Shown one piece after another: positions 23,953-31,725 of a stretch of DNA of 33,271 nt. Every line of letters starts with the position of its first letter. Positions within the stretch are counted from its first letter, which is position 1. The stretch covers positions 1 through 33,271 of the forward strand of contig DLIO01000102.1 of NCBI GenBank assembly GCA_002483765.1, written 5' to 3'. This DNA is from Lentisphaeria bacterium UBA7640. Lineage in GTDB: Bacteria > Verrucomicrobiota > Lentisphaeria > Victivallales > Victivallaceae. Position numbers and translations under genes: made by a program. The notes under the pieces are model-generated. The model saw only the letters and a program-made list of their open reading frames with translations, ran no database searches and was not told where the DNA came from.

Positions 23953-24740
23953 GTACTATTTTAGACCAGATTGTTCAGAAAAATCGTTTACATCTGCAAC
24001 GCTCACCCGATTATCGTAAAGATCTAGACTTTATTATTTCCGAACGTGTTCGCCGCCACTCATTTGCTGAAGCATTGAGCTTAGAATCTTTCAACGTTAT
24101 TGCCGAATTAAAAAAAGCTTCTCCATCTAAAGGTTTGATCCGTAAAGACTTTAATGCGATAACACTGGCGGCGACATTGATGGAGAATGGTGCAGCGGCG
24201 TTGTCAGTATTGACCGAACCGTTTTATTTTCGCGGTTCCTTGGTAAATCTACAGCTTACCAGCGCAGTGACAGACATTCCGATTCTGCGTAAAGATTTCA
24301 TTTTCGACGAAATCCAAATTATTGAAGCGGTCGCATTTGGTGCTGATGCGATTTTATTGATTGCGGCAATGTTAGAACCGGCAAGACTCAAACAGTTGCT
24401 GAATTTTGCCCATGAAAACGGTTTGGACGTGCTTTGCGAAGTTCATGACGAAAACGAATTAGCTACCGTTTTGGATGCTGGCGCGAAAATAATTGGGATA
24501 AATTGCCGTAACCTGAAAACTTTTGAAGTAGATCGTTCGTTGACCATGAAGATGCTGAGAGAAATTCCCGATGATAAAATCAAGGTAGCCGAAAGCGGTA
24601 TTAGCAATGGCGAGGAGATGGCAGAACTACGCCATGCTGGAGCAAATGCGTTTCTAATTGGCGAAACACTAATGCGCTCCCCTGCCCCGGGAGTTATGCT
24701 TAGAAAGTTACTCGATGATGCCAAGGACGCGTTTCAATGA
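23949..24740 (+). CDS. trpC: Indole-3-glycerol-phosphate synthase
   Basis: 263 aa. TIM-barrel motifs in order: VIAELKKASPSKGLIR (first strand with the catalytic Lys), ALSVLTEPFYFRGS, ILRKDFIFDEIQI (second catalytic Lys), ADAILLIAAML, VLCEVHDENEL, IIGINCRNLKTFEVD, and VAESGISNGEEM with the phosphate site near LIGETLMRS. The enzyme closes the indole ring by decarboxylating CdRP. AAGGAG stands nine bases before the ATG; ATGA overlaps with both trpD and trpF, a compact translationally coupled arrangement. Free-standing, not fused to trpF as in E. coli. Confidence 0.97.
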   Translation: MSTILDQIVQKNRLHLQRSPDYRKDLDFIISERVRRHSFAEALSLESFNVIAELKKASPSKGLIRKDFNAITLAATLMENGAAALSVLTEPFYFRGSLVNLQLTSAVTDIPILRKDFIFDEIQIIEAVAFGADAILLIAAMLEPARLKQLLNFAHENGLDVLCEVHDENELATVLDAGAKIIGINCRNLKTFEVDRSLTMKMLREIPDDKIKVAESGISNGEEMAELRHAGANAFLIGETLMRSPAPGVMLRKLLDDAKDAFQ

Positions 24741-25339
24741 AAACTAAAATTAAAATTTGTGGACTGACCAATACTACTGATGTGGCGACGGCAGTAGAAT
24801 ATGACGCCGATTATTTAGGTTTTATTTTTGCGCCGAAGTCACCGCGATTTGTGACTTCAGAACAAGCCGCTGAACTGACTCGTGGCGTTACCGTCACCAA
24901 AGTCGGCGTATTCGTTGACGAAACTCCGGAGAAAGTTATTGAAATTATGGAATTGTGCAACTTAGATATCGCTCAATTACACGGTTCTGAAACCGCTGAA
25001 GTGATCAATAAGATCGGTCGTAAGCGCGTTTGGAAGGCGGTTAAATTAACCTCTTTGGTGGACATTGATGCTGCCGCGGCATTGCCCTGCGCAGCGATTC
25101 TCGTGGATTCGACAGTGAGCGACGGCGGCACCGGCAAATGCGCAGATTGGGAATTGGCCGCTATCGCCGCGAAACGCATGAAACTGATTTTAGCGGGCGG
25201 TTTGAATCCCCAAAACATTGCAGAGGCTATTGATAAAGTAAAACCTTTTGCTATCGATTTATGTAGTGGAGTTGAAAAAACTCCGGGAATAAAAGATAAA
25301 GATAAACTAATTAAAATATTAAGGAATAAAAATGTCTAA
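24737..25339 (+). CDS. trpF: Phosphoribosylanthranilate isomerase
   Basis: 200 aa. KIKICGLTN (4-12) carries the catalytic Cys; DYLGFIFAPKSPRFV, VGVFVDETPEKV, IAQLHGSE, ILVDSTVSDGGTGKCADW with the catalytic Asp, and LILAGGLNPQNI complete the barrel. It catalyses the Amadori rearrangement of PRA to CdRP, the step before TrpC. No separate Shine-Dalgarno is strong; the ATGA overlap with trpC suggests it relies on coupling. It overlaps trpB by eight bases. Confidence 0.97.
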   Translation: MKTKIKICGLTNTTDVATAVEYDADYLGFIFAPKSPRFVTSEQAAELTRGVTVTKVGVFVDETPEKVIEIMELCNLDIAQLHGSETAEVINKIGRKRVWKAVKLTSLVDIDAAAALPCAAILVDSTVSDGGTGKCADWELAAIAAKRMKLILAGGLNPQNIAEAIDKVKPFAIDLCSGVEKTPGIKDKDKLIKILRNKNV

Positions 25340-26528
25340 ACATTATGGAATTTATGGCGGTCAATACGTTGCAGAAACCTTGATGCCAGCACTGAATGAA
25401 CTGGAAACAGCTTATTTAAAATTAAAAGACGATCCGGAATTTCGCGCAGAAATCGATTTTTATCTGCGTGATTATGTCGGACGTGAATCGCCATTGTTTC
25501 TGGCAGAACGCCTCACTAATTATTGCGGTGGCGCTAAAATTTACCTGAAACGTGAAGACCTCAATCACACTGGCGCGCACAAAATCAACAATACCATTGG
25601 ACAGGCATTGATTGCCCGCCGTATGGGTAAAAAATCGTTAATTGCAGAAACCGGCGCTGGAATGCACGGAGTCGCCACTGCGACGGTTGCGGCGTTATTC
25701 GGCATGGAATGTGAGGTTTTTATGGGCACTGAAGATATCCGTCGTCAAGCTCCAAATGTTCAACGCATGGAGATGCTTGGTGCCAAAGTAACTGCCGTAA
25801 CTAGCGGTAGCGCAACTCTAAAAGATGCCATGAATGAAGCGTTACGCCAATGGGTTGCTCGCGTCGAAGATACTATGTACATCATCGGTACTGTAGCCGG
25901 CCCGCATCCATATCCGGAAATGGTGGCTGATTTTCAGTCGGTAATCAGTCGTGAAGCACGCCGGCAGATCCTCGAAAAAACAGGCAAGCTCCCTGACGAA
26001 GTTATCGCCTGCGTTGGCGGTGGCAGTAATGCGATAGGAATGTTTTCTCATTTCATCCCCGATGCCAAAGTGCGCCTGACCGGAGTCGAAGCTGGTGGTT
26101 CTGGCATTGAAACAGGGCTTCACGCCGCCAGTATTTGTGGCGGTCGTCTTGGCGTTCTTCACGGTTGCAAAACCTATCTTCTTCAAGATGAATTTGGACA
26201 AATCATCGAAACCCATTCAGTTTCCGCTGGTTTGGATTATCCAGGCGTCGGCCCTGAACATAGCCAGCTGAACGATAGCAAACGTGTTCAATATGTTCCG
26301 ATTAACGATCCCGAGGCACTGGAGGCTTTTGAATTATTATGCCGCTTGGAAGGAATTATTCCGGCACTAGAATCGGCACACGCCATTGCGCAAGCGTTAA
26401 AATCCGCACGCCAGATGCGTCCGGAACAATCAATTATCGTCTGCCTATCTGGGCGTGGCGACAAAGATATGCAAAATTTCACCGAAGCAAAACAGGAACT
26501 TGCAAAGAGAGCGAGGAATACAAAATGA
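25332..26528 (+). CDS. trpB: Tryptophan synthase beta chain
   Basis: 398 aa, normal for the TrpB1 class. YGGQYVAETLMPALNELE opens the protein; LKREDLNHTGAHKINNTIGQ (72-91) includes PLP Lys84 and the catalytic neighbour residues; AETGAGMHGVATATVAALFG, GTVAGPHPYPEMV, VGGGSNAIGMF (PLP phosphate site) and GLDYPGVGPEHS follow. It condenses indole from TrpA with serine. AAGGA precedes the ATG inside the end of trpF; the stop overlaps the trpA start by four bases (ATGA). Confidence 0.98.
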   Translation: MSKHYGIYGGQYVAETLMPALNELETAYLKLKDDPEFRAEIDFYLRDYVGRESPLFLAERLTNYCGGAKIYLKREDLNHTGAHKINNTIGQALIARRMGKKSLIAETGAGMHGVATATVAALFGMECEVFMGTEDIRRQAPNVQRMEMLGAKVTAVTSGSATLKDAMNEALRQWVARVEDTMYIIGTVAGPHPYPEMVADFQSVISREARRQILEKTGKLPDEVIACVGGGSNAIGMFSHFIPDAKVRLTGVEAGGSGIETGLHAASICGGRLGVLHGCKTYLLQDEFGQIIETHSVSAGLDYPGVGPEHSQLNDSKRVQYVPINDPEALEAFELLCRLEGIIPALESAHAIAQALKSARQMRPEQSIIVCLSGRGDKDMQNFTEAKQELAKRARNTK

Positions 26529-27298
26529 AACAAAACATTGCCAATGCATTCAATAAAGGACATAAATCTTTGATTATCTATGTTACCGCGGGACACCCAA
26601 CTATTTCTGAAAGCGAAAAAATCATCGGTTCGCTGATTGAAGCTGGCGCTGATTTAATCGAACTCGGAGTGCCTTTTTCTGATCCCACCGCTGATGGTCC
26701 AGTTATTCAGGAGTCTTCACAGATCGCGCTAAAAAATGGTGCTAATTTACCCGAGATTTTAAAAATGGCCGCCCGGCTCAGAAAGAAATATTCTACGCCA
26801 CTCGTACTATTTTCCTATTACAATATCCTGATGACTCGAGGATTTGAGCAAACTATGAAGGAGTGTGCGGAATCTGGTATTGATGGTGTTTTGATTGTTG
26901 ATCTTCCGTTAGAAGAAGCTGACGAAGTAACGCCGATATTGAAAAAATATGATTTAGCGTTAATTCGTTTGGTAGCGCCGACGACTCCGCCAGAACGCGC
27001 CGCAAAAATTGTTCGCGAAGCCGAAGGATTTGTTTATTACATCACAGTGAAAGGCGTAACTGGCGTGCGTACTGGAGTAGCAGCAGGGTTAGAAGAACAT
27101 CTATCCGTATTACGCGAATGTAGTCCAGTACCAGTAGCGGCAGGTTTTGGAATTGCGACTCCAGAGGACGCAAAAGCCAATGCCAAACACGCTGACGGCA
27201 TAATCGTAGGCAGTGCCATCGTAAAATTAATTACGGCAGGAAAGCCAGAAGAAGCGGTGAAACTAACTTCTGCCATGGCCGAAGCGCTGAAATTTTAA
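26525..27298 (+). CDS. trpA: Tryptophan synthase alpha chain
   Basis: 257 aa from the ATG at 26525, chosen for GAGGAA just upstream and the ATGA overlap with trpB (an open frame extends back to 26339 inside trpB and should be ignored). IIYVTAGHPT, then LIELGVPFSDPTADGPVIQ (44-62) with catalytic Glu46 and Asp57, GVLIVDLPLEEA, YYITVKGVTGVRTG (loop L6 region) and AAGFGIATPEDA. TrpA cleaves indole-3-glycerol phosphate and channels indole to TrpB. It is the last gene of the operon. I see no T-tailed terminator after it; a palindromic repeat lies 50 bases downstream. Confidence 0.98.
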   Translation: MKQNIANAFNKGHKSLIIYVTAGHPTISESEKIIGSLIEAGADLIELGVPFSDPTADGPVIQESSQIALKNGANLPEILKMAARLRKKYSTPLVLFSYYNILMTRGFEQTMKECAESGIDGVLIVDLPLEEADEVTPILKKYDLALIRLVAPTTPPERAAKIVREAEGFVYYITVKGVTGVRTGVAAGLEEHLSVLRECSPVPVAAGFGIATPEDAKANAKHADGIIVGSAIVKLITAGKPEEAVKLTSAMAEALKF

Positions 27299-27348
27299 GC
27301 TGCAAACGCGTAAAATCACAAACCATAAACCATGTAATTTTAGTTTTC

Positions 27349-27379
27349 AATTCACGCGCGCATTATGCGCGCGCGAATT
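27349..27379. repeat. Palindromic intergenic repeat, copy 3
   Basis: 31 bp: AATT, CA, the invariant 19-base core (27355-27373), CG, AATT. It lies between the converging trpA and queD genes, 50 bases after trpA. The outer two-base spacers differ from the other copies while core and AATT ends are unchanged. Confidence 0.9.
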
Positions 27380-27463
27380 TAAGAACCATATTACGTGATC
27401 TCGCATTTGTATTTATTGATAAAACTTCTACGACGCAGCGTGGACAAAAAACATTCCAGCTCT

Positions 27464-27832
27464 TTATTCGTAATAAGTGGCAGAAGTTTCTGGAGATTCG
27501 TAAACTTTGACTCGTGCCACCTTGACTGTTTTGCTGTTCATTTTTTCTGACACTAACTGATAAATAGTTTTTGCGATATTCTCGCTAGTTGGATTGATTT
27601 CACGAAAACGTTCAAGTTCAGCAATATTGGTATGATCAAACTCCTCAAGCACCTCATCCATTACTTTTTTAAGTTTGCGGAAGTCGACGGCAATGCCGAT
27701 TTCGTCTAATTCAGAGGCTTGAAGAACAACTTTGACTTTCCACGTGTGACCGTGTAAAATTGAACAATCTCCTTGATAACCGCGCAGCTGATGAGCGGCG
27801 GCAAAACTGCGCACTGTATCTATTTCGAACAT
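27464..27832 (-). CDS. queD: 6-carboxy-5,6,7,8-tetrahydropterin synthase
   Basis: 122 aa, usual size. Zinc ligands His14, His27 and His29 in FAAAHQLRGY and CSILHGHTWKV, with catalytic Cys23 four residues before the HGH. VDFRKLKKVMDEVLEEFDHTNI and NPTSENIAKTIYQLV are the later family blocks, and VKVYESPETSATY ends it with the Glu that binds the pterin. The CxxxHxH spacing is the QueD rather than the eukaryotic PTPS form. It converts 7,8-dihydroneopterin triphosphate to the QueE substrate. AGGAG is well placed before the ATG. It is transcribed alone, convergent with trpA, away from queE-queC. Confidence 0.93.
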   Translation of the reverse strand: MFEIDTVRSFAAAHQLRGYQGDCSILHGHTWKVKVVLQASELDEIGIAVDFRKLKKVMDEVLEEFDHTNIAELERFREINPTSENIAKTIYQLVSEKMNSKTVKVARVKVYESPETSATYYE

Positions 27833-28045
27833 GATAATACTCCTGTAGATTTATATTTCGTAAAGCTCAATAAAATATCACAGAATTGAGCCATTAGCAA
27901 GAGCGGTATTATCAAGAGCTCAAAGTGTTATTATTAAGGGAATTTGAATTTTTCATCCCCCAATAAAACAGGCATAACGTTTGAAATGCTTTCTCATTGC
28001 TCTATATTCTCTGGAATTAATAATTATCGATTAAGGAGTTTCAAA

Positions 28046-28969
28046 ATGGAAGATTTAGTTATCATTGGAAATGGACCTGCGGGTCTGACTGCTGCAATTT
28101 ACGCCGCTCGTGCAAACTTAAAACCCGTTTTGCTGGCCGGCCCTGTCCCCGGTGGCCTACTAACCCAAACGACAGAAGTAGAGAACTTTCCAGGATTCCC
28201 TGATCCCATTCAAGGTGTTGACTTAATACTGAAGTGCCAAGAACAAGCCGAACGCTTTGGCGCCAAAATTCTTTATGATATCGTCGAAAAAGCTGAATTA
28301 AAAGAAGGCGGCCCACATAAACTCACATTCACTTCCGGCAAAAGTATTAAAGCCAAAGCGGTTATCATCGCGACTGGTTCATCGCCACGTTGGTTAGGAT
28401 TGGAATCGGAAGATCGTTTAAAGAATAGCGGAGTATCCGCATGCGCTACTTGCGATGGAGCGTTTTTCCGCGATATGCCAGTAGTTGTCGTGGGTGGTGG
28501 TGACACTGCGATGGAGGAAGCACTATTTCTCACTAAATTTACCGACTCTGTTACTGTAATTCACCGCCGCGACAGTTTACGCGCTTCAAAAATAGTCGCT
28601 GACCGCGCTATGAAACATCCCAAAATAAAATTCATGTGGGATTCTGTAGTTGAAGAAATATTGGGAGATGAAAAAGTTGAAGGAGTGCGTGTTAAAAACT
28701 TAAAAGATGAAAAAGTCTCTAAAATAGCATGCAATGGTTTTTTTGCCGCACTCGGGCACGACCCAAATACCGAATTATTCAAAGGCCAAATCAAGATGGA
28801 TAAAACGGGTTACATTGAGCTCAGCGGGCAAAGTAGCTATACCAACATGAAAGGTGTTTTTGTCGCTGGAGATTGTGCTGACAACGTTTATCGCCAAGCG
28901 ATAACCGCCGCTGGAATGGGTTGCAGAGCAGCGATGGACGCCGAGCGTTGGCTCGCAGAATCAGAATAA
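28046..28969 (+). CDS. trxB: Thioredoxin reductase
   Basis: 307 aa from the ATG at 28046, preceded by AAGGAG (an in-frame start at 27944 adds 34 residues that do not look like family sequence). IIGNGPAGLTAAIYAARA (6-23) binds FAD; ACATCDGAFF has the redox pair Cys133-Cys136 in CATC; VVVGGGDTAMEEALFLTKF (147-165) binds NADPH, with the HRRDSLRASK phosphate-binding stretch; VFVAGDCADNVYRQAITAAG closes the FAD site. It reduces thioredoxin with NADPH. It stands alone, with queD divergent upstream and a cobalamin riboswitch downstream; no thioredoxin gene is in the window. Confidence 0.97.
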   Translation: MEDLVIIGNGPAGLTAAIYAARANLKPVLLAGPVPGGLLTQTTEVENFPGFPDPIQGVDLILKCQEQAERFGAKILYDIVEKAELKEGGPHKLTFTSGKSIKAKAVIIATGSSPRWLGLESEDRLKNSGVSACATCDGAFFRDMPVVVVGGGDTAMEEALFLTKFTDSVTVIHRRDSLRASKIVADRAMKHPKIKFMWDSVVEEILGDEKVEGVRVKNLKDEKVSKIACNGFFAALGHDPNTELFKGQIKMDKTGYIELSGQSSYTNMKGVFVAGDCADNVYRQAITAAGMGCRAAMDAERWLAESE

Positions 28970-29049
28970 CACCTGTTGAGTCGGAGCGTTGGATAATATC
29001 AACGTACCCGTTAGCAATTGCCAATTATTTAAAAATTACATTGTAAAGA

Positions 29050-29187
29050 GTAATGAAAACATAGTGGATGTTTTCATTACCTATGAGTGAACTCGGTGGA
29101 AATCCGAGGCTGTCGCGCAACCGTAAAAGCCGGATCCTAAAGAGTAGTACCTGAGTGTTGAAAAAAAACAGTTTAAAACAACACTCA
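29050..29187 (+). promoter_or_regulatory. Cobalamin riboswitch
   Basis: Between trxB and the ABC importer lies a structured leader with the cobalamin-aptamer core: CTCGGTGGAAATCCGAG (29092-29108), then GCTGTCGCGCAACCGTAA (29109-29126) and AAGCCGGA. These match the conserved P5/L5-J6 region (GGTG..AAATCC..GC..CGCAACnGTA) of AdoCbl/B12-element RNAs. A perfect 13-bp hairpin (29050-29062 with 29068-29080) precedes it, and a 9-bp stem TGAGTGTTG / CAACACTCA (29152-29160 with 29179-29187) follows, possibly P13 or the expression platform. TGAGTG also occurs at 29084, so CACTCA could switch partners. There is no T-run, so regulation may be translational. Repression by cobalamin of the importer is expected. 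Confidence 0.82.
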
Positions 29188-29216
29188 AAGTGCGCGTAAC
29201 ACATTGGAGATTCAAT

Positions 29217-29255
29217 ATGTCATCCGATTTTCTATACCGGAATTTGGAATTATGA
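29217..29255 (+). CDS. 12-codon minicistron coupled to the permease gene
   Basis: MSSDFLYRNLEL followed by TGA, which overlaps the permease ATG as ATGA (29252-29255). A good Shine-Dalgarno, TTGGAG (29204-29209), lies eight bases before its ATG, while the permease start itself has only a weak GGAA. So ribosomes loaded just after the riboswitch may read this ORF and restart on the permease. The alternative is a TTG start of the permease at 29204, which would use no visible Shine-Dalgarno. Confidence 0.45.
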   Translation: MSSDFLYRNLEL

Positions 29256-30262
29256 TCAACCGGGGAAGAATCAGCAACCACTTGCTCTATAAAATTGGAA
29301 TTATAATTCTATTGGTGTTGTTTTTGCTGGCAATGCTATTTTGGGGATTAAGTTCAGGGGCATCTAAGTTAAGCTATCAACAGATTATTCGCGCACTAAT
29401 GACCCAAGATGGTGTCGAATATCAAATTATTTGGAATATCCGATTACCTCGAGTGATACTCGCTGCTATAGTCGGCGCATCTCTCGCTATTTCTGGCGCA
29501 ATCTTACAAGGAGTTATGCGCAATCCTTTGGCATCGCCAAACATCATCGGAGTTACTTCGGGCGGCGGACTGGCCGCAGTGTTAGTATTGGTGATGTTCC
29601 CGGCATATTCGCACCATCTCACATGGTTTGCATTTATCGGGGCATTAGGAACGGCACTGACCATCTATTTGGTGGCATGGAATCGTGGCGCGCAACCGAT
29701 GAGATTGATTTTATCAGGGGTTGCCATTAGTAGTTTGCTCGGTGCGGCAATCACGGCCATTTTATTATTCAATCCTGACCGTGTAATCGGAGTTTTAGAT
29801 TTTACCGTAGGCAGTTTATCGGCACGTTCTTGGCCACATTTGCAAGCGGTTTGGCCTTTTGCGCTGAGTGGCGGTATTTTAGCCTTCCTGGGAATGCGTG
29901 ACCTAAACATCATTGCGCTGGGCGAAGAAGTAGCAGCCGGACTTGGACAACGGGTTGAACTAAGCCGATTCATTTTTTTGGCAATAGCAGCGTTATTAGC
30001 TGCTTCAGCAGTCAGCGTGGCTGGACTGCTTGGATTTATTGGATTGGTCGCTCCACATATGATAAGAATTATTATAGGGGCTGATTTCCGTTGGTTAATG
30101 CCTGGATGCGCTATTTTTGGGGCTGCTTTATTAATTTTGTGCGATACTATCGGCCGGCTGGTGATGGCGCCTTTGGAACTTCCTGCCGGAGTTATCATGG
30201 CATTGATCGGACCACCATTTTTTCTCTGGCTTTTAAGACGAAGGTTGAAATATGAAGCTTGA
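29252..30262 (+). CDS. btuC: FecCD/BtuC-type ABC transporter permease, probably for cobalamin
   Basis: 336 aa from the ATG at 29252. About nine to ten membrane-spanning helices across the full length, with the family blocks RLPRVILAAIVGASLAISGA, QGVMRNPLASPNIIGVTSGG, LSGVAISSLLGA, FTVGSLSARSW, and near the end GFIGLVAPHMIR, the cytoplasmic coupling-helix motif, plus ELPAGVIMALIGPPFFLWL. This PF01032 family serves cobalamin, iron-siderophore and haem import; the cobalamin riboswitch directly upstream favours B12. It overlaps the ATPase gene by 11 bases. No substrate-binding protein (btuF) or TonB receptor (btuB) is in the window. Gene symbol is given by context. Confidence 0.85.
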   Translation: MINRGRISNHLLYKIGIIILLVLFLLAMLFWGLSSGASKLSYQQIIRALMTQDGVEYQIIWNIRLPRVILAAIVGASLAISGAILQGVMRNPLASPNIIGVTSGGGLAAVLVLVMFPAYSHHLTWFAFIGALGTALTIYLVAWNRGAQPMRLILSGVAISSLLGAAITAILLFNPDRVIGVLDFTVGSLSARSWPHLQAVWPFALSGGILAFLGMRDLNIIALGEEVAAGLGQRVELSRFIFLAIAALLAASAVSVAGLLGFIGLVAPHMIRIIIGADFRWLMPGCAIFGAALLILCDTIGRLVMAPLELPAGVIMALIGPPFFLWLLRRRLKYEA

Positions 30263-31031
30263 AGCGAAAAAAATCTCCGTGGGCTACGGTGGCAATATTG
30301 TTCTTAATGAACTCGACTTAACCGTTGAGACTGGAGAAATATTGACCTTGATCGGCCCCAACGGTTGCGGTAAATCTACATTGCTCAAAACCCTCGGCCG
30401 ACTTTTAAAACCTTCACACGGCGCGGTCACTCTGAACGGACAAGACGTACACCGTTTTAATACCGCCAAATTGGCACGAATAATGGCGATGTTACCACAG
30501 TCACACCATATCTCGGAAGACTTAACAGTGGAAGAGCTGGCTGGTTATGGACGTTTTCCTCATCGAAAACAATTTCGTCCGTTTACTGCAATCGATCGCG
30601 TGGCGGTAGAAAATGCGCTAAATTTAACCCAACTCCAAAACTTGCGCAAACGCAGTATCAATACATTATCTGGGGGCGAAAGACAACGCGCCTGGATTGC
30701 AATGACTTTAGCGCAAGAACCAAAACTATTGATGCTGGACGAACCGACCACCTTCCTCGATGTTCGCTGTCAATGTGAAGTCATGGAAATAATCCGTAAA
30801 TTGAACCATGAATTGAAATTGACGGTAATCATGGTGTTGCATGATTTAAATCTGGCGGCACGTTGTTCGACACGCATGGCGACAGTCGGCGAAGGGCGCA
30901 TTACCCGCATTGGCACTCCACAACAAATTATGACTTCAGAGATTTTACGCACGACCTTCGGCGTCGAAGCCGAAATACATCACGAATCCAAAGGCCTCCC
31001 ATATTTCATCCCAACCGGAATATCAAAATAA
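30252..31031 (+). CDS. btuD: ABC transporter ATP-binding protein, BtuD/FepC type
   Basis: 259 aa. ATPase motifs complete: Walker A IGPNGCGKSTLLKTL (34-48), Q-loop LPQSHH, signature LSGGERQRAWIAM, Walker B LLMLDEPTTFLD and the switch His in MVLHDLNLAARC. Sequence between (GYGRFPHRKQF) is typical of the iron-siderophore/B12 importer ATPases. It pairs with the permease, overlapping it by 11 bases, and must be controlled by the same riboswitch. The last ~40 residues (FGVEAEIHHES...) form the usual short C-terminal tail of this family. No terminator is visible after the stop; degenerate repeats begin within 30 bases. Confidence 0.88.
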   Translation: MKLEAKKISVGYGGNIVLNELDLTVETGEILTLIGPNGCGKSTLLKTLGRLLKPSHGAVTLNGQDVHRFNTAKLARIMAMLPQSHHISEDLTVEELAGYGRFPHRKQFRPFTAIDRVAVENALNLTQLQNLRKRSINTLSGGERQRAWIAMTLAQEPKLLMLDEPTTFLDVRCQCEVMEIIRKLNHELKLTVIMVLHDLNLAARCSTRMATVGEGRITRIGTPQQIMTSEILRTTFGVEAEIHHESKGLPYFIPTGISK

Positions 31032-31200
31032 ATTGCTGAGTTGAAGAAAAGAGATTGACTCACACGAAGCCACGAAGAGAACAACGGAAAAGGAAAATGG
31101 TTCACGCGAAGGCGCGGAGAGGGAAGGAAAAGGAAATTATAACCACGAAAAACACCTACCTACGCCAAGGCTTTGGCAGGAAGTCGAAAGGCACGAAAAG

Positions 31201-31232
31201 GGAGATTTTTTAACCACGGAAAGCACAGAAGG
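31201..31232. repeat. 32-bp direct repeat, first copy
   Basis: Identical to 31451-31482 except at one base (A at 31220, G at 31470). It begins GGAGATTTTTTAACCACGG and ends with CACAGAAGG. The two copies start exactly 250 bases apart and flank the fourth palindromic repeat and the dubious 64-codon ORF. Confidence 0.9.
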
Positions 31233-31265
31233 CCACGGAACAAAAATGGTGTAATTCGGGTTTTG

Positions 31266-31296
31266 AATTAGCGCGCGCATTATGCGCGCGTGAATT
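31266..31296. repeat. Palindromic intergenic repeat, copy 4
   Basis: 31 bp: AATT, AG, the invariant 19-base core (31272-31290), TG, AATT. It lies 235 bases after btuD and between the two 32-bp direct repeats. Unlike the other copies it is far from any start codon. Confidence 0.9.
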
Positions 31297-31450
31297 ATAA
31301 ACAATAGTTACGTTGTTTTATGTCGTTGAAATGGACGACATATCCCGTGTTTTCATTCCACAGTCTGGCCTAGTTATGGAGCGCGGACTGTTGTGTGTTG
31401 GGGAGTTGGCATGGGAGGTTAACCACGAAAGACACAAAAAGCACAAAAAA

Positions 31451-31482
31451 GGAGATTTTTTAACCACGGGAAGCACAGAAGG
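31451..31482. repeat. 32-bp direct repeat, second copy
   Basis: Second copy of the repeat at 31201-31232, one mismatch, same orientation. It is followed by an AT-rich stretch leading to the GntR-gene promoter. Confidence 0.9.
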
Positions 31483-31662
31483 TGCAGAAGTTTTAAGAAA
31501 GAGGTGAGAAGTGTGAACGAATACTTAACCCTTAACCCTTATAATTAGTAGTGACCCTCCATTTTTTTGTGATCTTTGTCGTAATCGGCGATAAAATTTG
31601 AATGTTTTTCCCCGTAATCTTCCGAAAATTAAATTAATTTTAACTTTTTTTCATTTTAGGGG

Positions 31663-31690
31663 TTGACAGAATAATTTTTTACTGTATAAT
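31663..31690 (+). promoter_or_regulatory. Strong sigma-70-type promoter of the GntR/LacI regulator gene
   Basis: Perfect TTGACA (31663-31668) and perfect TATAAT (31685-31690) separated by 16 bases. Transcription should begin at about 31697, some 30 bases before the regulator ATG at 31726. This is the best promoter in the window. Confidence 0.88.
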
Positions 31691-31709
31691 AATGTTACTA
31701 GCAACATTA
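31690..31709. promoter_or_regulatory. Palindromic operator candidate
   Basis: TAATGTT (31690-31696) and AACATTA (31703-31709) flank ACTAGC, whose inner CTAG is also self-complementary: 18 of 20 bases are symmetric. It begins at the last base of the -10 box and covers the expected start site, an ideal place for repression, most simply autorepression by the GntR/LacI hybrid regulator encoded just downstream. Confidence 0.7.
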
Positions 31710-31725
31710 ATAGGTATTATCAGAC

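Larger units (their letters stand above)
31060..31512. repeat. Gene-poor region of degenerate CACGAA-type repeats
   Basis: Between btuD (ends 31031) and the GntR-type gene (starts 31726) nearly 700 bases lack a convincing gene. Much of it is built from variants of (T)AACCACG(A/G)(A/G)A(A/G)..CACAGAAGG: AACCACG units occur near 31142, 31212, 31430 and 31462, with further CACGAAG words near 31063-31076. A small inverted repeat GCCAA/TTGGC lies around 31163-31176. A 64-codon open frame (31313-31507) runs through it but appears to be a by-product of the repeats. From 31513 to 31660 I see nothing specific. Confidence 0.75.

Noticed and set aside
26339..26524. N-terminal extension of trpA.
   Set aside because: It is an open frame inside trpB; the trpA family start, Shine-Dalgarno and ATGA overlap all fit 26525.
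28998..29014. CGTTG/CAACG-type hairpin after trxB as a terminator.
   Set aside because: Only five pairs and no T-run follow; not supportable.
31313..31507. 64-codon open frame between btuD and the GntR-type gene.
   Set aside because: Its second half is made of the AACCACGAA-type repeats, it has no Shine-Dalgarno and no recognisable sequence; it also overlaps one copy of the 32-bp direct repeat. Most likely not a gene.
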